From Pseudomonadota bacterium (GTDB taxonomy: Bacteria > Desulfobacterota > Desulfobulbia > Desulfobulbales > SURF-16), in contig JAUVQZ010000206.1 of NCBI GenBank assembly GCA_030597865.1, forward strand, positions 1 to 5,067: a stretch of DNA of 5,067 nucleotides, read 5' to 3'. Both the position numbers and the translations under genes were made by a program. Numbering within the stretch: the first letter of the stretch is position 1; each line of letters begins with the position of its first letter. Of this stretch, positions 3,579 to 5,067 are shown piece by piece. Below the pieces are notes generated by a model. That model saw only the letters and a list, made by a program, of their open reading frames with translations. It searched no databases and was not told the DNA's origin.

Positions 3579-5067
3579 ATGGCACCCCATAAGGACCTCA
3601 ACAATCTTCCCGCTTTCAAAGGACTACAGGATCTCGCAGGCAACGCTCCAGACCTTACGAATCCGGCCCTGTTAACGCCCCAGCGTCTCAAGAGGTATAG
3701 GGCGCACAGTGCCGGCCTTGACCTCTTCTATGCCACCCAGCGTGTTGACGGGACGATCCTGACATCCCTCCAGGAGCTCGCCGACCAGAGCAGGGTCATC
3801 GAACGGTTCCTGGCCATGAAAAAAGGGGAGGTAATCAACAGGATTGAGGGTTGGGATTGCGAGAACAGGCAGGTATTGCACAGCGCCTGCCGTGATCTAT
3901 TCTCCGGAAAGCGCTACGCCCCAGAGGCAAGCAACCAGGCCGAGGCAGAGTTCAAAAAACTTGCCGCCTTTCTCACTGAGCTCGACCAGGGCAGCCTCAC
4001 CAATGCCCAGGGCCAAGCCTTTACTGACATGATTCAGATCGGCATTGGCGGTTCAGACCTTGGCCCCCGCGCCCTCTATCACGCCCTGGCAGCCTTTGGC
4101 AGGGAGGGGCGCAGGGTTCACTTCATCTCAAATGTCGACCCGGACGACGGCCTGGCTGTCCTGGCCAGCCTGGACCTCTCCCGCACCATGGTCAATGTGG
4201 TTTCAAAGAGTGGCACCACCCTGGAGACCCTGACCAACGAGGAGCTGGTCAAGGCCGCCTTTATCAAAGCCGGCCTTGACCCCTGCCGCCATTTTGTGGC
4301 GGTGACCGGCCAGAACAGCCCCATGGACGATCCACACAGATATCTGCGCTCCTTTTATATGTATGACTATATTGGCGGGCGCTACAGCGCCACCTCCATG
4401 GTGGGCGGTATCATGCTCGGCTTTGCCCTGGGCATTGAAAATTTCAGGGAAATCCTGCGGGGCGCAAACGCCATGGATCTGGGGGCCGAAGAGCCGAATA
4501 TCAAGAACAATGTACCGCTGCTCATGGCCCTTCTCGGCATCTGGAACCATAATTTTCTTGGCCATGAAACCGTGGCAGTCCTGCCTTACAGCCAGGGACT
4601 TATCCGCTTCACCGCCCACCTCCAGCAATGCGATATGGAGAGTAACGGCAAGGCCTGCAACCAGCGGGGTGAATTTGTCACCTACCAAACAGGGCCTGTG
4701 CTCTGGGGAGAACCGGGCACCAACGGCCAACACGCCTTCTACCAGCTTATCCACCAGGGTACCACCATCATCCCGGTGGAGTTTATCGGCTTCCGCCGAA
4801 ACCAGTACAGCGGCGACATCACCATCAAGAAAACCAGCAGCCAGGAGAAGTTAAACGCCAATCTCCTGGCCCAATCCCTGGCCCTGGCCAGTGGCCGTCC
4901 CAGTGACAACCCCAACCGGGCCTTTGCAGGCAACCGGCCTAACTCCATCCTCATGGCCGACCAGTTAACGCCCTACAGCATGGGGGCCCTCCTGGCCCTC
5001 TATGAGGCCAAGATCGTCTTCCAGGGGTTCCTCTGGAATATCAACTCCTTTGACCAGGAGGGGGTGC
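3579..5067 (+). CDS. pgi: Glucose-6-phosphate isomerase, cut at the right edge
   Basis: The enzyme interconverts glucose 6-phosphate and fructose 6-phosphate in glycolysis and gluconeogenesis, in the cytoplasm. The first 496 codons are present and uninterrupted, of about 545-550 usual for the E. coli-type family. The conserved blocks appear in order: GIGGSDLGPR from residue 155, the phosphate-binding SKSGTT at 209-214, and the first PGI signature DYIGGRYSATSMVGG with catalytic Arg268. WGEPGTNGQHAF follows with catalytic Glu378, then LIHQGT with His392, which opens the sugar ring. The window ends inside the second signature, at GFLWNINSFDQEGV, just before the catalytic Lys that follows in this family. 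Start ATG 3579 is chosen because AGGA (3568-3571) lies seven bases before it. The next gene on the right is not visible, and the left neighbour is 528 bases away, so pgi begins its own transcript. Confidence 0.97.
   Translation, partial: MAPHKDLNNLPAFKGLQDLAGNAPDLTNPALLTPQRLKRYRAHSAGLDLFYATQRVDGTILTSLQELADQSRVIERFLAMKKGEVINRIEGWDCENRQVLHSACRDLFSGKRYAPEASNQAEAEFKKLAAFLTELDQGSLTNAQGQAFTDMIQIGIGGSDLGPRALYHALAAFGREGRRVHFISNVDPDDGLAVLASLDLSRTMVNVVSKSGTTLETLTNEELVKAAFIKAGLDPCRHFVAVTGQNSPMDDPHRYLRSFYMYDYIGGRYSATSMVGGIMLGFALGIENFREILRGANAMDLGAEEPNIKNNVPLLMALLGIWNHNFLGHETVAVLPYSQGLIRFTAHLQQCDMESNGKACNQRGEFVTYQTGPVLWGEPGTNGQHAFYQLIHQGTTIIPVEFIGFRRNQYSGDITIKKTSSQEKLNANLLAQSLALASGRPSDNPNRAFAGNRPNSILMADQLTPYSMGALLALYEAKIVFQGFLWNINSFDQEGV

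Noticed and set aside
3237..3590. Open frame of 117 codons on the minus strand over the same stretch
   Set aside because: Its content (HRGTEAQRHKGTK and similar) again comes from the repeat array, and it covers the pgi start and leader.
3572..3592. Six-codon upstream frame (MSNGTP) overlapping the pgi start
   Set aside because: Its ATG directly follows the AGG that serves as the pgi ribosome binding site, so spacing does not allow efficient initiation. Such a short frame arises easily by chance.
4203..4754. 183-codon minus-strand frame inside pgi
   Set aside because: It lies wholly antisense to strongly conserved pgi codons and shows no domain of its own.

Overview
The window looks like chromosomal DNA of a Gram-negative bacterium. 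It has moderate GC and many C-ending codons, an outer-membrane-type protein with a signal peptide, a PilZ (cyclic di-GMP) protein and a proteobacterial-type glucose-6-phosphate isomerase. The gene mix and the short-tandem intergenic repeats would suit a Desulfobacterota (deltaproteobacterial) genome, but that placement is inference and no marker gene proves it.

Layout. Positions 2-220 (+) hold the C-terminal end of an RNase H-like nuclease cut by the window edge. It overlaps by 10 bases, tail to tail, a Smr-domain nuclease-type protein at 211-696 (-). A divergent gap of about 180 bases with several inverted repeats leads to a small PilZ protein at 874-1206 (+). This converges on an AIM24-family protein with an N-terminal zinc ribbon at 1327-2160 (-); the 120 bases between the two hold an inverted array of 9-base repeats. 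A second divergent gap (2161-2364) contains a cluster of TGGC/GCCA inverted repeats and a good sigma-70-type promoter for a secreted beta-barrel protein at 2365-3036 (+). A strong hairpin follows at 3061-3099, then about 480 bases without a credible gene, filled with fragments of dispersed repeats including an inverted array of 8-base repeats. The window ends in pgi (3579 to past the right edge).

The genes do not form one pathway or operon: orientation changes between almost every pair and most are probably transcribed singly. They combine nucleic-acid processing (RNase H-like, Smr), c-di-GMP signalling (PilZ), a poorly understood conserved protein (AIM24), an envelope protein and central carbon metabolism (pgi).

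The most useful observation is that the beta-barrel gene appears to have lost one base just before its end. Restoring it would give the classic C-terminal ...GLTYKF outer-membrane signal; as written the protein stops at ...SLA. The second is that two intergenic elements of unrelated sequence (1211-1311 and 3346-3431) share the same design. I see no convincing new multi-gene system.
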